DNA of 13,895 bases, taken from assembly GCA_002297865.1 (NCBI GenBank), contig DBKX01000351.1, positions 1 through 13,895 of the forward strand, read 5' to 3'. Each line of letters begins with the position of its first letter. Position 1 is the stretch's first letter. Positions 1 through 7,821 of this stretch are shown piece after piece. This stretch comes from Lachnoclostridium sp. UBA739. Lineage in GTDB: Bacteria > Bacillota_A > Clostridia > Lachnospirales > Lachnospiraceae. The notes under the pieces were generated by a model. That model was not told the DNA's origin. It did no database searches and saw only the letters and a list, made by a program, of their open reading frames with translations. The position numbers and the translations under genes are program-made.

Positions 1-131
1 AAGCGGATTGCGAATTCCTTTTCTAGTAGGAAATCTGCGTAGCTGATTTTCGTGCAAAACTGCCAGCAGTTTTGTGCCATGGAGTAGTAAGTTCGAAGTA
101 AATTTATATAGAGGAACAAGGAGGAATTACA
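1..131. other. Structured non-coding region upstream of pheT
   Basis: I see no supportable coding sequence here: all three plus frames are closed by stops at 24-26, 40-42 and 44-46. A short tail of an upstream gene (pheS would be the usual partner) could end within the first 46 bases, but its sequence does not look like a PheS C-terminus. Two hairpins are visible. The first pairs GCGGAT (3-8) with ATCTGC (33-38) and TTCCT (15-19) with AGGAA (28-32). The second pairs GTGCAAAACTG (52-62) with CAGTTTTGTGC (67-77) around a CCAG loop, with two G-U pairs. Neither has a U tail, so neither looks like a terminator. The stretch from TTGCGAATTC (9-18) resembles repeats near the other end of the window (13461 and 13595), so it may be a copy of a dispersed intergenic element. 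The pheT ribosome binding site AAGGAGG lies at 118-124. Confidence 0.55.
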
Positions 132-2570
132 ATGAATACACCATTATCATGGGTGAAAGCATATGTACCAGAGCTATCCTGTACAGCAAGAGAATACATG
201 GATGCCATGACATTGTCCGGAACAAAAGTAGAAGGTTATGAAGAATTAGATAAAAACCTAGAAAAAATTGTTGTAGGTAAAATTTTAAAAATAGAAAAAC
301 ATCCTGATGCAAACAAATTAATCATCTGTCAGGTTCAGATCTCAGAAGAAGGAGATACGGTTCAAATCGTAACAGGTGCTCCAAACGTTAAGGAAGGCGA
401 CAAAGTGCCAGTTGTATTAGAAGGTGGCCGCGTTGCAGGAAGTGCTCATGATGACACTCCACATCCAGATGGAATCAAAATCAAAAAAGGGAAACTTCGT
501 GGAGTAGAATCCTTCGGTATGATGTGTTCCATCGGAGAATTAGGTTCGTCCAAAGAATTTTATCCAGACGCAGCAGAAGATGGAATCTATATCTTAAGTG
601 ATAACGAAAACTACAAAGATGCTCCAATCGGAAGCTCAGCAGTAGAATTATTAGGTTTAAATGATGTAGTAGTAGAATACGAAGTAACATCTAATCGTGT
701 TGACTGTTTCTCCATCATTGGTATTGCAAGAGAAGCAGCAGCTACATTCCGTAAACCATTCGTTCTTCCAGAAATTAAACCAACAGGTAACAGTGAAAAT
801 GTTCAAGATATGATTCGCGTTGAAATCAAAGACAAAGACCTTTGCAAACGTTACGTTGGTCGTGTTGTTAAAAATATTAAAATAGGACCATCTCCAGAAT
901 GGATGCAAAGAAGACTTGCAGCTTGTGGAATCCGCCCAATCAATAACATTGTGGATATTACAAACTACGTAATGGAAGAGTATGGCCAGCCAATGCATGC
1001 TTACGATTTAGATACAATCGCAGGTAACAAAATCGTAGTTCGCCGTGCAAATGAAGGAGAAACATTTACCACATTAGATGGGCAGGAAAGAAAATTAGAT
1101 CCTTCTATGTTAATGATCTGTGATGCAGACAAAGCAATCGGTATCGCAGGTATCATGGGTGGAGACAACTCTAAGATTACAGACGATGTAAAAACCATGT
1201 TATTTGAAGCAGCTTGCTTTGATGGAACAAACATCCGTCTTTCCGGTAAAAAATTAGGTATGCGTACAGATGCGCAAGCTAAGTTTGAAAAAGGCTTAGA
1301 CCCAAATACAGCAAAATTAGCAATGGACCGTGCATGTGAATTAATTGAAGAATTAGGTGCAGGTGAAGTTGTTGGTGGATACGTTGATGAATATGAGAAG
1401 GTAAATGAACCAGTTAAAGTTGGCTATGACCCAGAAAAAATCAATAAATTATTAGGTACTGACATTTCCGAAGAACAAATGGTTGAATACTTCAAAATGA
1501 TTGAATTTGAAGTAGATGAAGCAAACAAAGAACTTACGATCCCAACATGGAGACAGGACATTCACTGTTTAGCAGACGTAGCGGAAGAAGTTGCTCGTTT
1601 TTATGGATATGATAACATTCCAACAACATTACCAAAAGGTAGTGCAAACGGAAGCTTATCCTACAAGTTGAGAATCGAAAATATCGCTAGAAATATGGCA
1701 GAACAATTCGGTTTCTCAGAGGCTATGACATACTCCTTCGAGAGTCCTAAGGTATTTGAGAAGTTAAGAATTGAACAAAACGATTCTTTAAGAGATGTGA
1801 TTGTAATTTCTAACCCACTTGGAGAAGATTACAGTATCATGAGAACGTCAACTTTAAATGGTATGTTAACATCCCTAGCAACCAATTATAATAGAAGAAA
1901 CAAAGACGTTAGACTTTATGAAATTGCTAACATCTATATTCCAAAGGCATTGCCTTTAACAGAACTTCCAGATGAAAGAACACAGTTCACACTAGGTATG
2001 TTTGGTGCTGGTGATTTCTTCGACTTAAAAGGTATCGTAGAAGAGTTCTTAGAAAAAGTAGGATTAAAAGGCTTAGAAACTTATGATCCCGCATCTAAGA
2101 AACCATTCCTTCATCCAGGAAGACAGGCAGACATCATTTATGATGGAACTGTAATTGGTTACTTAGGAGAAGTTCATCCAGAAGTTTCTGAAGCTTATGG
2201 AATTGGAGAAAGAGTTTATATCGCAAACATCGATATGCCAGAAATCGTTGCTCGTGCAAATTTCGACTTAAAATATAAAGGCATTGCAAAATACCCAGCT
2301 GTAACTCGTGATATCAGTATGGTTATGGAAAAATCCATTATGGTAGGTCAGGTTGAAGAAGTAATTCGTAAATGTGGCGGTAAACTGTTAGAAGAATGTA
2401 AACTATTCGACGTATACGAAGGAAGCCAGATTAAAGAAGGATTTAAGTCTGTAGCTTATTCCATCAGTTTCCGTGCAAGTGATCGTACACTAGCAGATCA
2501 GGATGTGAATACTATTATGGATAAGATCCTTAAAAACCTAGAGAAACTAGGTATTGAATTAAGAAAATAG
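132..2570 (+). CDS. pheT: Phenylalanine--tRNA ligase beta subunit
   Basis: The product is the beta chain of the heterotetrameric (alpha2beta2) cytoplasmic enzyme that charges tRNA-Phe with phenylalanine. The 812-residue length is normal for the long bacterial form. Domains in order: an N-terminal EMAP/OB-fold tRNA-binding domain (about residues 40-155, with KIEKHPDANKL and IVTGAPNV), a B3/B4 editing domain (about 215-390, with RPINNIVDITNYVMEEYGQP), a B5 domain (about 405-485), a catalytic-like core with the AKFEKGLDPN segment just before B5, and a C-terminal FDX-ACB anticodon-binding domain (about 718-812, starting KYPAVTRDISMV). The ATG start is preceded by AAGGAGG with 7-nt spacing. pheS normally lies immediately upstream and is presumably outside the window. 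A strong terminator follows. Nothing appears truncated or degenerate. Confidence 0.98.
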   Translation: MNTPLSWVKAYVPELSCTAREYMDAMTLSGTKVEGYEELDKNLEKIVVGKILKIEKHPDANKLIICQVQISEEGDTVQIVTGAPNVKEGDKVPVVLEGGRVAGSAHDDTPHPDGIKIKKGKLRGVESFGMMCSIGELGSSKEFYPDAAEDGIYILSDNENYKDAPIGSSAVELLGLNDVVVEYEVTSNRVDCFSIIGIAREAAATFRKPFVLPEIKPTGNSENVQDMIRVEIKDKDLCKRYVGRVVKNIKIGPSPEWMQRRLAACGIRPINNIVDITNYVMEEYGQPMHAYDLDTIAGNKIVVRRANEGETFTTLDGQERKLDPSMLMICDADKAIGIAGIMGGDNSKITDDVKTMLFEAACFDGTNIRLSGKKLGMRTDAQAKFEKGLDPNTAKLAMDRACELIEELGAGEVVGGYVDEYEKVNEPVKVGYDPEKINKLLGTDISEEQMVEYFKMIEFEVDEANKELTIPTWRQDIHCLADVAEEVARFYGYDNIPTTLPKGSANGSLSYKLRIENIARNMAEQFGFSEAMTYSFESPKVFEKLRIEQNDSLRDVIVISNPLGEDYSIMRTSTLNGMLTSLATNYNRRNKDVRLYEIANIYIPKALPLTELPDERTQFTLGMFGAGDFFDLKGIVEEFLEKVGLKGLETYDPASKKPFLHPGRQADIIYDGTVIGYLGEVHPEVSEAYGIGERVYIANIDMPEIVARANFDLKYKGIAKYPAVTRDISMVMEKSIMVGQVEEVIRKCGGKLLEECKLFDVYEGSQIKEGFKSVAYSISFRASDRTLADQDVNTIMDKILKNLEKLGIELRK

Positions 2571-2596
2571 TGCTAGCTTATACATTGTAGCTAATT

Positions 2597-2638
2597 AAGA
2601 GACTGAAAAAGTTCAATTTTTCAGTCTCTTTTCTCTTT
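2597..2638 (+). terminator. Rho-independent terminator of pheT
   Basis: A perfect 14-bp stem, AAGAGACTGAAAAA (2597-2610) with TTTTTCAGTCTCTT (2617-2630), closes a GTTCAA loop and is followed by TTCTCTTT. It lies 26 bases after the pheT stop codon and separates pheT from the VanZ-like gene. Confidence 0.93.
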
Positions 2639-2664
2639 ACGAGCAGAAAGCAATCGTTTATAAT
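2636..2664 (+). promoter_or_regulatory. Candidate sigma-A promoter of the VanZ-like gene
   Basis: A perfect -10 box TATAAT (2659-2664) is spaced 17 bases from a weak -35 candidate TTTACG (2636-2641), which overlaps the tail of the pheT terminator. It sits about 37 bases before the TTG start at 2701. The -10 is convincing; the -35 is inferred from spacing. Confidence 0.6.
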
Positions 2665-2700
2665 GGTTAAGTATTTGGTAGAAGAAGTAGGAGAGTTGTC

Positions 2701-3180
2701 TTGAAAAAAGAATATAAAAGGGCTATAAAGAAATTTTCCTGGATATTATTTATATTATACTTAATTGGCATGGCTTATTTTTTATTCTTTAGTGAGTATT
2801 TAAATCGAGGCTATGTAGGGAAAGATTATCGCTATAATATAGTACTATTCAAAGAAGTAAAACGTTCTTTCTGGTGTTATCACGCAGGAATGTACAAATA
2901 TTTTATACTTAATTTTGTTATGAATATTGTTGCATTTATTCCATTTGGTTTTTTTCTTCCGTTTTTAAGTAAAAATGCAAATCGCAGGAATTTCATTTAT
3001 ATAGTAGGTTCGGCATTAGAGTTTACTTTAATAATTGAGATACTGCAGCTTATATTAAAAGTTGGAACATTTGACGTTGATGATATATTTTTAAATACAG
3101 TGGGCGGCATTATAGGTTTTATCCTGTTTGAATGCTCTCAAGTCATTTATAAAAGTTTAAGGAAGGTATTGAGAAAATGA
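2701..3180 (+). CDS. VanZ-like family integral membrane protein
   Basis: This 159-residue membrane protein matches the VanZ-like family. VanZ itself gives low-level teicoplanin resistance in enterococci, but most family members have no known function. Four hydrophobic segments are visible (about 12-30, 67-89, 98-119, 131-150). Family landmarks are NIVLF after the first segment, the NFVMNIVAFIPFG helix (about 71-83), and the E-x-x-Q helix (E113, Q116) followed by GTFDVDDIFLNTVGG (about 122-136). I chose the TTG start because AGGAG (2689-2693) lies 7 bases upstream and TATAAT lies further upstream at good distance. The stop overlaps the next start (ATGA), so the two genes are probably co-translated. 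Two-component genes of VanR/VanS type lie just downstream, but a terminator intervenes and no vanH/A/X-like gene is present, so a glycopeptide-resistance role cannot be claimed. Confidence 0.88.
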   Translation: MKKEYKRAIKKFSWILFILYLIGMAYFLFFSEYLNRGYVGKDYRYNIVLFKEVKRSFWCYHAGMYKYFILNFVMNIVAFIPFGFFLPFLSKNANRRNFIYIVGSALEFTLIIEILQLILKVGTFDVDDIFLNTVGGIIGFILFECSQVIYKSLRKVLRK

Positions 3181-3518
3181 TACGATTAAAAAAACGTAAG
3201 ACTGCGTATACATTTTCGGATAAAACCCATCCAAAAGAAGGGATTCTATCCGTAATAGTGGGTTCCGTACTGTTAATCAGCTTTCTTGTTCTGTTTTTGG
3301 TAACGAGTAGGAAACAAGGCGGCTTGTTCATTGGGGTATTAGGATTGGGTATCTTTTTTGGTTCTATTGCAGGAATCTGGTTATCAGTGAAAGCAATGAA
3401 AAAGGAAGACATTTTGTATAGGTTCCCAATCATTGGAATCGTCATTAACGGTATTGTGTTATTGATTTCAGTAAGTTTATATTTTATAGGATTAGCAGCC
3501 AATATTTCAATTCATTAG
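3177..3518 (+). CDS. Small three-helix membrane protein of unknown function
   Basis: This is a 113-residue protein with a basic, hydrophilic N-terminus (RLKKRKTAYTFSDKTHPKEG) and three predicted membrane helices (about 24-43, 49-70, 84-106). It resembles short uncharacterised Clostridia proteins that begin with a similar basic K-x-x-Y-x-F-S-x-K segment; I believe they are catalogued as DUF6142, but I cannot confirm that here. Its ATG overlaps the stop of the VanZ-like gene by four bases (ATGA). GGAAGG (3161-3166) is a rather distant ribosome binding site, so translation is probably coupled to the upstream gene. A terminator begins at its stop codon. No function can be assigned; pairing with a VanZ-like protein suggests an envelope role. 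Confidence 0.8.
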   Translation: MIRLKKRKTAYTFSDKTHPKEGILSVIVGSVLLISFLVLFLVTSRKQGGLFIGVLGLGIFFGSIAGIWLSVKAMKKEDILYRFPIIGIVINGIVLLISVSLYFIGLAANISIH

Positions 3519-3550
3519 TGCCTATTCATCTTTGATGGAGGGCACTTTTT
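3517..3550 (+). terminator. Rho-independent terminator of the VanZ-like unit
   Basis: AGTGCC (3517-3522) pairs with GGCACT (3541-3546), with an inner stem CATC/GATG (3527-3530 with 3534-3537) around TTT. A five-T run (3546-3550) follows. The stem starts inside the stop codon of the upstream gene. This terminator separates the VanZ-like pair from the two-component unit. Confidence 0.75.
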
Positions 3551-3652
3551 GCATTACTGGAAAGATGTGAGAAAGTCACACTTTTAAGTTTTTTGTAAGG
3601 ACATAGGAAGTGAAACCATGTTAAGATAAATGAAGATAGGAAGGAGATACAT
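3551..3652 (+). promoter_or_regulatory. Upstream region of the two-component/ABC unit
   Basis: These 102 bases must hold the promoter of the five-gene unit. An inverted repeat TGTGA-GAAAG-TCACA (3566-3580) can extend through AAAG/TTTT flanks into a longer hairpin and is a plausible operator. Only weak promoter boxes are visible: AGGACA (3598-3603), 18 bases, then TAAGAT (3622-3627). Such a poor -35 would fit activation by a response regulator, but that is inference. The ribosome binding site AAGGAG (3641-3646) is strong. Confidence 0.4.
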
Positions 3653-4354
3653 ATGGGTTCAGAAACAATATTAGTAGTAGATGACGAAAAAGAAATTGCA
3701 GATTTAGTAGAGATTCATCTAGTTAGTGATGGATTTCAAGTTGAGAAGGCATACTCTGCAGCAGAAGGGTTAAGAATACTAGAAAAAAAAGAAGTGAAAC
3801 TTGTTATTCTGGATATTATGATGCCAGGAATGGATGGAATTGAGATGTGTAAGGAGATTCGAAAGAGTTCCACTGTACCCATTATTTTCTTAAGTGCGAA
3901 GTCATCAGATTTGGATAAAATCGTCGGACTAGGAAGTGGAGCAGATGATTATGTCAGCAAACCATTTAACCCGCTGGAGTTAATGGCAAGAGTAAAATCT
4001 CAGTTAAGAAGGTATACACAGCTAAATCCTAATACAATGGAAAAGAGCAGCAGTAAAGAAATTCAATTAGAAAACCTTATGATACAAAAAGAAACCCACA
4101 GGGTAGTTGCATTTGGCAAAGAAGTTAAATTAACACCCATCGAATTTGATATTCTCTATTTACTAGCATCTAATTTAGGAAGAGTGTTTAGTACAGATGA
4201 GATATTCGAAAGAGTCTGGAATGAAAAAATGTATGAAGCAAACAATACAGTAATGGTACATATAAGACGAATACGAGAAAAGACAGAACTAGATTCTAGA
4301 AATGCACAGATCATAAAAACTGTTTGGGGAGTGGGATATAAAATTGAACGATAG
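3653..4354 (+). CDS. OmpR/PhoB-family response regulator, VanR-like
   Basis: This is a 233-residue cytoplasmic transcription factor controlled by phosphorylation. The receiver domain (about 5-118) has the acidic pair D10/D11, the phospho-acceptor D54 in LDIMMPGMDG, the switch S81 and the invariant K103 in SKPF. The C-terminal winged helix (about 133-233) ends IIKTVWGVGYKIER, almost the same as the end of enterococcal VanR. The IADLVE segment after VDDE and GADDY-SKPF-PLELMARVK-QLRRY are also VanR-like, so this belongs to the VanR subfamily by sequence flavour, not necessarily by function. The ATG has AAGGAG 6 bases upstream. The gene overlaps the kinase gene by 11 bases and is the first of five packed genes, whose downstream ABC system is its likely target. 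Confidence 0.95.
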   Translation: MGSETILVVDDEKEIADLVEIHLVSDGFQVEKAYSAAEGLRILEKKEVKLVILDIMMPGMDGIEMCKEIRKSSTVPIIFLSAKSSDLDKIVGLGSGADDYVSKPFNPLELMARVKSQLRRYTQLNPNTMEKSSSKEIQLENLMIQKETHRVVAFGKEVKLTPIEFDILYLLASNLGRVFSTDEIFERVWNEKMYEANNTVMVHIRRIREKTELDSRNAQIIKTVWGVGYKIER

Positions 4355-5555
4355 AAGGAGAAGTTTTCGAGGTGTGCTATTAATCGTTTTATTATTAAGT
4401 CTGCTATTTGCAGCATTGACCGAAGGTTCCATCATAGGAGTTTTTTATCTATTGTTTCGATTATCATCTCAGAATATGAAAAATAGCAGTGTTAAACCAC
4501 CTAAAGATGAGCCTCCAAGTTTTTTTAACAGTTTTGAATATGGAAAGCTGTCTATGAGAGGAGATAATACACCGTATTTTGATGGGTATATAAGAAATTA
4601 CATAATAGGAATTGTGTTCCTTATCATAATAATAGGTGTGATCTTGTGTATTTTTTATTTTATGTTACTAACAAGAAAATTCTCTCGCTACATAAATGAA
4701 ATTACATCTGGAATTCAGGAGATATCTATCGGTAATTTTGAACACAAGATACCAGTAGAAACAGGTAGTGAACTAGGTCTGGTTGCAGAAAAAATGAATG
4801 AGATGTCTAACAGTATATATACATTTTTGTGTGAAGAGAGGCAGAATGAAGATGTTAAAAATGAGCTAATTACCAGTGTAGCACATGATATTAGGACACC
4901 ATTAACTTCTATTATTGGATATTTATACTTACTTGTGAATCGAAAAGATTTAGATGCAGAAGTAAAAGAGCGTTATATTCAGATTGCATACGACAAGTCA
5001 AAACGGCTTGAACAGCTGACAGAAGATTTGTTCAGCTATACCAAATACAGTACCGACGAAGTAAAGATGCAATGTGAAAAAATTGATTTGGTAAAATTTA
5101 TGGAGCAGATGGTAGATGAGTTTTATCCTAGTTTTAAAGAAGCAGGGCTTACCTATGACTTTAAATGTGAAATGGATGAAGCCTATATTCTAGCTGATGG
5201 AAACACCTTAGCACGTGCTATAGCCAATCTGGTAAGTAATGCAATAAAGTATGGGCGAGATGGCAAATACATTAACATAACATTAAAGCAGGATGGAGAT
5301 TTTGTATCTGTGTCAGTTCTTAATTATGGTGCCGTTATTCCAAAGGAAAAGTTAAACCATATTTTCGAGAGATTTTATCGTGTTGATAATTCCAGGTCCG
5401 AACAGACAGGTGGAAGTGGACTAGGTTTAGCAATTGCCAAAAGTATAATGGAAAAACAAGGTGGAAGTATAGAGGCTCGTAGTGATTTTGAAGGAACAGT
5501 GTTTGAAGTGAAACTGAAGCTCTACAACGATGAGGAGGATTTACATGAAAGATAG
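4344..5555 (+). CDS. VanS-like sensor histidine kinase
   Basis: This membrane-bound kinase of 403 residues is the likely partner of the preceding regulator. Two transmembrane helices (about 10-38 and 85-109) enclose a short extracytoplasmic stretch of roughly 45 residues with a Pro-rich patch (KPPKDEPPSF). Then come a HAMP domain (about 110-163), a HisKA domain with the phospho-accepting H181 in SVAHDIRTPLTS, and an HATPase_c domain (about 285-395) with N-box NLVSNAIKYG, F-box FERFYRVD and G2 box GGSGLGLA. The G1 region reads NYGAVIP instead of D-x-G-x-G, as also seen in VanS. The start is uncertain. TTG at 4344 (GTGGGA, 7-nt spacing) overlaps the regulator gene. GTG at 4374 would remove ten residues, but its AAGGAG (4355-4360) is 13 bases away. 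The small external loop suggests sensing within or near the membrane. Confidence 0.94.
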   Translation: MNDRRRSFRGVLLIVLLLSLLFAALTEGSIIGVFYLLFRLSSQNMKNSSVKPPKDEPPSFFNSFEYGKLSMRGDNTPYFDGYIRNYIIGIVFLIIIIGVILCIFYFMLLTRKFSRYINEITSGIQEISIGNFEHKIPVETGSELGLVAEKMNEMSNSIYTFLCEERQNEDVKNELITSVAHDIRTPLTSIIGYLYLLVNRKDLDAEVKERYIQIAYDKSKRLEQLTEDLFSYTKYSTDEVKMQCEKIDLVKFMEQMVDEFYPSFKEAGLTYDFKCEMDEAYILADGNTLARAIANLVSNAIKYGRDGKYINITLKQDGDFVSVSVLNYGAVIPKEKLNHIFERFYRVDNSRSEQTGGSGLGLAIAKSIMEKQGGSIEARSDFEGTVFEVKLKLYNDEEDLHER

Positions 5556-7821
5556 AAAATGGAGAAGCAGTTTTTACAAAATAATGATCGTATTCTTTTT
5601 TATCCTATTTGGTATATCGAGAGCTTTATTTGCGGAAGCCAAGGAAAACAGTTCTATTTCGATGAAAGTATCTGTTAATTTTAATCAGTATGTTCGATTA
5701 AACCGAAACGCCAATCTTAATATTCTCATTACCTCTAAAAAGCAGGATTTTACTGGGTACGTTCAAGCAATACCACAGACTGACGAACCACAGATGAACA
5801 GTATGTATCAAACAGATATAAGTCTTAAAGTGAAAAAGCAGGAAATGGTTAATCTTACAGTTCCTATATACCAAGGTGTAAAAAGTATTGTGCTTCAAGT
5901 TATTGACCAAGACGGTAACGTGTTGCTGAAAGAAAAGAAAAAAGTAAAAATAGAGACAGATAGCACTACGTATTATATTGGAATTATCGGAAAAAACGAA
6001 AATTATTTACATAATTTAGATACTAAGATTTTTCATTCTTTTACCATGGAATATGATGAAATTCCGGAGCGTTTAGAGGGTTTCGATTCACTAGAAGGCA
6101 TTCTCATTACGAATAACTTCTTAAGGGAAGACTCTATTTCTGCTTTAAAACTAGTGAAAGAATGGAATCGAAATGGAGGAACCATATTATTAGAAAAAAG
6201 TTCGGATGCTCTTCTTCATTATATGGGGGTTAAGAGAAAAGATGCAAAGGCTATAAAAGACAAGCAGGGTCTAGCTATGTACAATGTGTTCCGTAATAAA
6301 AAAGGTGTTATAATTGAATGGGTTTATCATAAGAGCATGGAAGTTGCCTTATCTAAAAATAATGAAAAATTAGTAGATTTGTTATATGATCTGAAGGCTC
6401 ACTTTAGTGATTGTAAAGTAGATCATATTGACAATAATTCATACACAAGTGATACAGGAGAGAATACGTTAATCACTAGTTTGGAAACGATAGAGAAAAA
6501 ATTTCTTCCTAAACCAGTACGGTATACAATGGTACTTATTGCGTATGCCTGTTTGGTTGGACCTATATTATACCTTATATTAAAACGGTTGAAAAAGAAT
6601 TTGCATTACTATGTTGGAGTTCTTATAGCATCAGTAGTATTCATTGGAATCTACATCTTAGCAGGACTTAACACTACACTTGACAGCTTCCTTATGCATA
6701 ACGTCGCAATCTATCAATATGATGATTTTTCAGATACAGTGGATCAGGAAATATTTTTTAGTATTGTATTTCCATGCAAAAAAAGTGCTAAATTTAGTAT
6801 AAAAAATAAACCTAATCTTTCATTAGTTAATACAAGTACCAATACAAGTGCTTCCTCTTCCAAAATACTAGGTCAAAAGGCATATGATGTGATAATCTCT
6901 AAGGAAAAAGATAAAGCCTCGGTTGAAATAAAGAATCCTTTATATATGAAGCCATATGTATTTAAAAGTACAACACAAACAAAAAGTGAACGAAAGATTT
7001 GTTCCAATATTGTATATGATGGTGAAAAAGTCAGTGGTTTGGTACAAAATGCGCTTGGTTTTGATTTAGAAGAAGCAGTTTTACTGAGCAACTATCAGAT
7101 GATTCCTATGGGAGACTTCAAAAATGGAACATATTTCAAAATTCCAGAACAATATAAAAATTTTGGAGATGGAAAAATAGAAGGAACGATTAAAACGCCT
7201 TATTTTAGACTTTCAGGACCAGAGTCGAACCAGGATCAAAGCAGATTATATGAATATCAGAAATCAGCTGCAATGCAGTATTGTTTAAGGGAAAAATGTG
7301 CTTCTTATAAGAATGAAAGTTATATTATAGGATTTATACATTCAGATTTAAAAGCAAAGGAAACGAATTCTGAACACTCTTGTAAAGATATTAAGATGGT
7401 TGTATACCGAATTCGAGGCGTAAAGAAAGTATTTGAGGGGAAACAATTAATCACAGACATATATCCATACGAGGAATTACATGGTGGAACAATTAATTCT
7501 ACTACTAGGAAAATGGAAGGTTATTATGTAATAATGGATTATTATCTGCCTTCAGAAATGAAAGTAGATGCGATTCTAGTAAATGAAAAATTAAATCAGC
7601 AAAATAATTACTCAGGTTCCATCAGTATTTTCAATTATAAGACGGAGGAGTACGAATATATATATTCAAATGGAAATAACGGAGTCGTGGATAAACTGAG
7701 AAAGAAACACTATATATCAGGTGATAATAAATTTCGACTCCGCTATGGGTTATCAGTTAAGGAAGAGTATCCTGAGAAAAATAGACTGCCTGTTATTTCA
7801 GCAGTGGTGGAGGTGAAATAG
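5545..7821 (+). CDS. Large secreted/membrane-anchored protein, GldG/DUF4350-like layout
   Basis: The protein has 758 residues and no function I can name. It starts with a signal peptide or anchor (basic MKDRKWR, hydrophobic 13-28, LFAEA cleavage-like site near 30). Next come a beta-rich region (about 35-135) and a segment (about 142-215) resembling the glutamine-amidotransferase-like fold of GldG/DUF4350-type proteins: FDSLEGILITNNFL followed by VKEWNRNGGTILLEK. Two membrane helices follow (about 328-350 with GPILYLILKRL, and 354-377), then a beta-rich C-terminal half (about 380-758) with SGLVQNALGFDLEEAVLL. If the N-terminus is outside, both large domains face outward. I chose the ATG at 5545 because GAGGAGG (5532-5538) lies 6 bases upstream; the earlier in-frame ATG at 5530 lies before that site. 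It overlaps the kinase gene by 11 bases and abuts the ATPase gene, so it is probably the extracytoplasmic partner of the ABC pair. Confidence 0.85.
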   Translation: MKDRKWRSSFYKIMIVFFFILFGISRALFAEAKENSSISMKVSVNFNQYVRLNRNANLNILITSKKQDFTGYVQAIPQTDEPQMNSMYQTDISLKVKKQEMVNLTVPIYQGVKSIVLQVIDQDGNVLLKEKKKVKIETDSTTYYIGIIGKNENYLHNLDTKIFHSFTMEYDEIPERLEGFDSLEGILITNNFLREDSISALKLVKEWNRNGGTILLEKSSDALLHYMGVKRKDAKAIKDKQGLAMYNVFRNKKGVIIEWVYHKSMEVALSKNNEKLVDLLYDLKAHFSDCKVDHIDNNSYTSDTGENTLITSLETIEKKFLPKPVRYTMVLIAYACLVGPILYLILKRLKKNLHYYVGVLIASVVFIGIYILAGLNTTLDSFLMHNVAIYQYDDFSDTVDQEIFFSIVFPCKKSAKFSIKNKPNLSLVNTSTNTSASSSKILGQKAYDVIISKEKDKASVEIKNPLYMKPYVFKSTTQTKSERKICSNIVYDGEKVSGLVQNALGFDLEEAVLLSNYQMIPMGDFKNGTYFKIPEQYKNFGDGKIEGTIKTPYFRLSGPESNQDQSRLYEYQKSAAMQYCLREKCASYKNESYIIGFIHSDLKAKETNSEHSCKDIKMVVYRIRGVKKVFEGKQLITDIYPYEELHGGTINSTTRKMEGYYVIMDYYLPSEMKVDAILVNEKLNQQNNYSGSISIFNYKTEEYEYIYSNGNNGVVDKLRKKHYISGDNKFRLRYGLSVKEEYPEKNRLPVISAVVEVK

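Noticed and set aside
1..46. C-terminal end of pheS
   Set aside because: The three possible peptide tails do not look like a PheS C-terminus, and the stretch folds into a hairpin resembling repeats elsewhere in the window.
657..998. 113-codon minus-strand open frame inside pheT
   Set aside because: It is antisense to a well-conserved pheT domain, has no supporting ribosome binding site, and its protein is a Phe/Asn/Cys-rich shadow.
3143..3502. 119-codon minus-strand open frame opposite the small membrane protein
   Set aside because: It mirrors the plus-strand gene almost fully; the plus-strand gene has start coupling to VanZ and sensible membrane helices, the reverse frame has neither.
5530..5544. 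Earlier ATG for the 758-aa protein
   Set aside because: The ribosome binding site GAGGAGG lies after this ATG and is placed 6 bases before the ATG at 5545, which also gives a normal signal-peptide N-region.
2701..5555. Glycopeptide resistance cluster
   Set aside because: VanZ-, VanR- and VanS-like genes are present, but no vanH, ligase or vanX/Y gene is found, and a terminator separates VanZ from the two-component pair.
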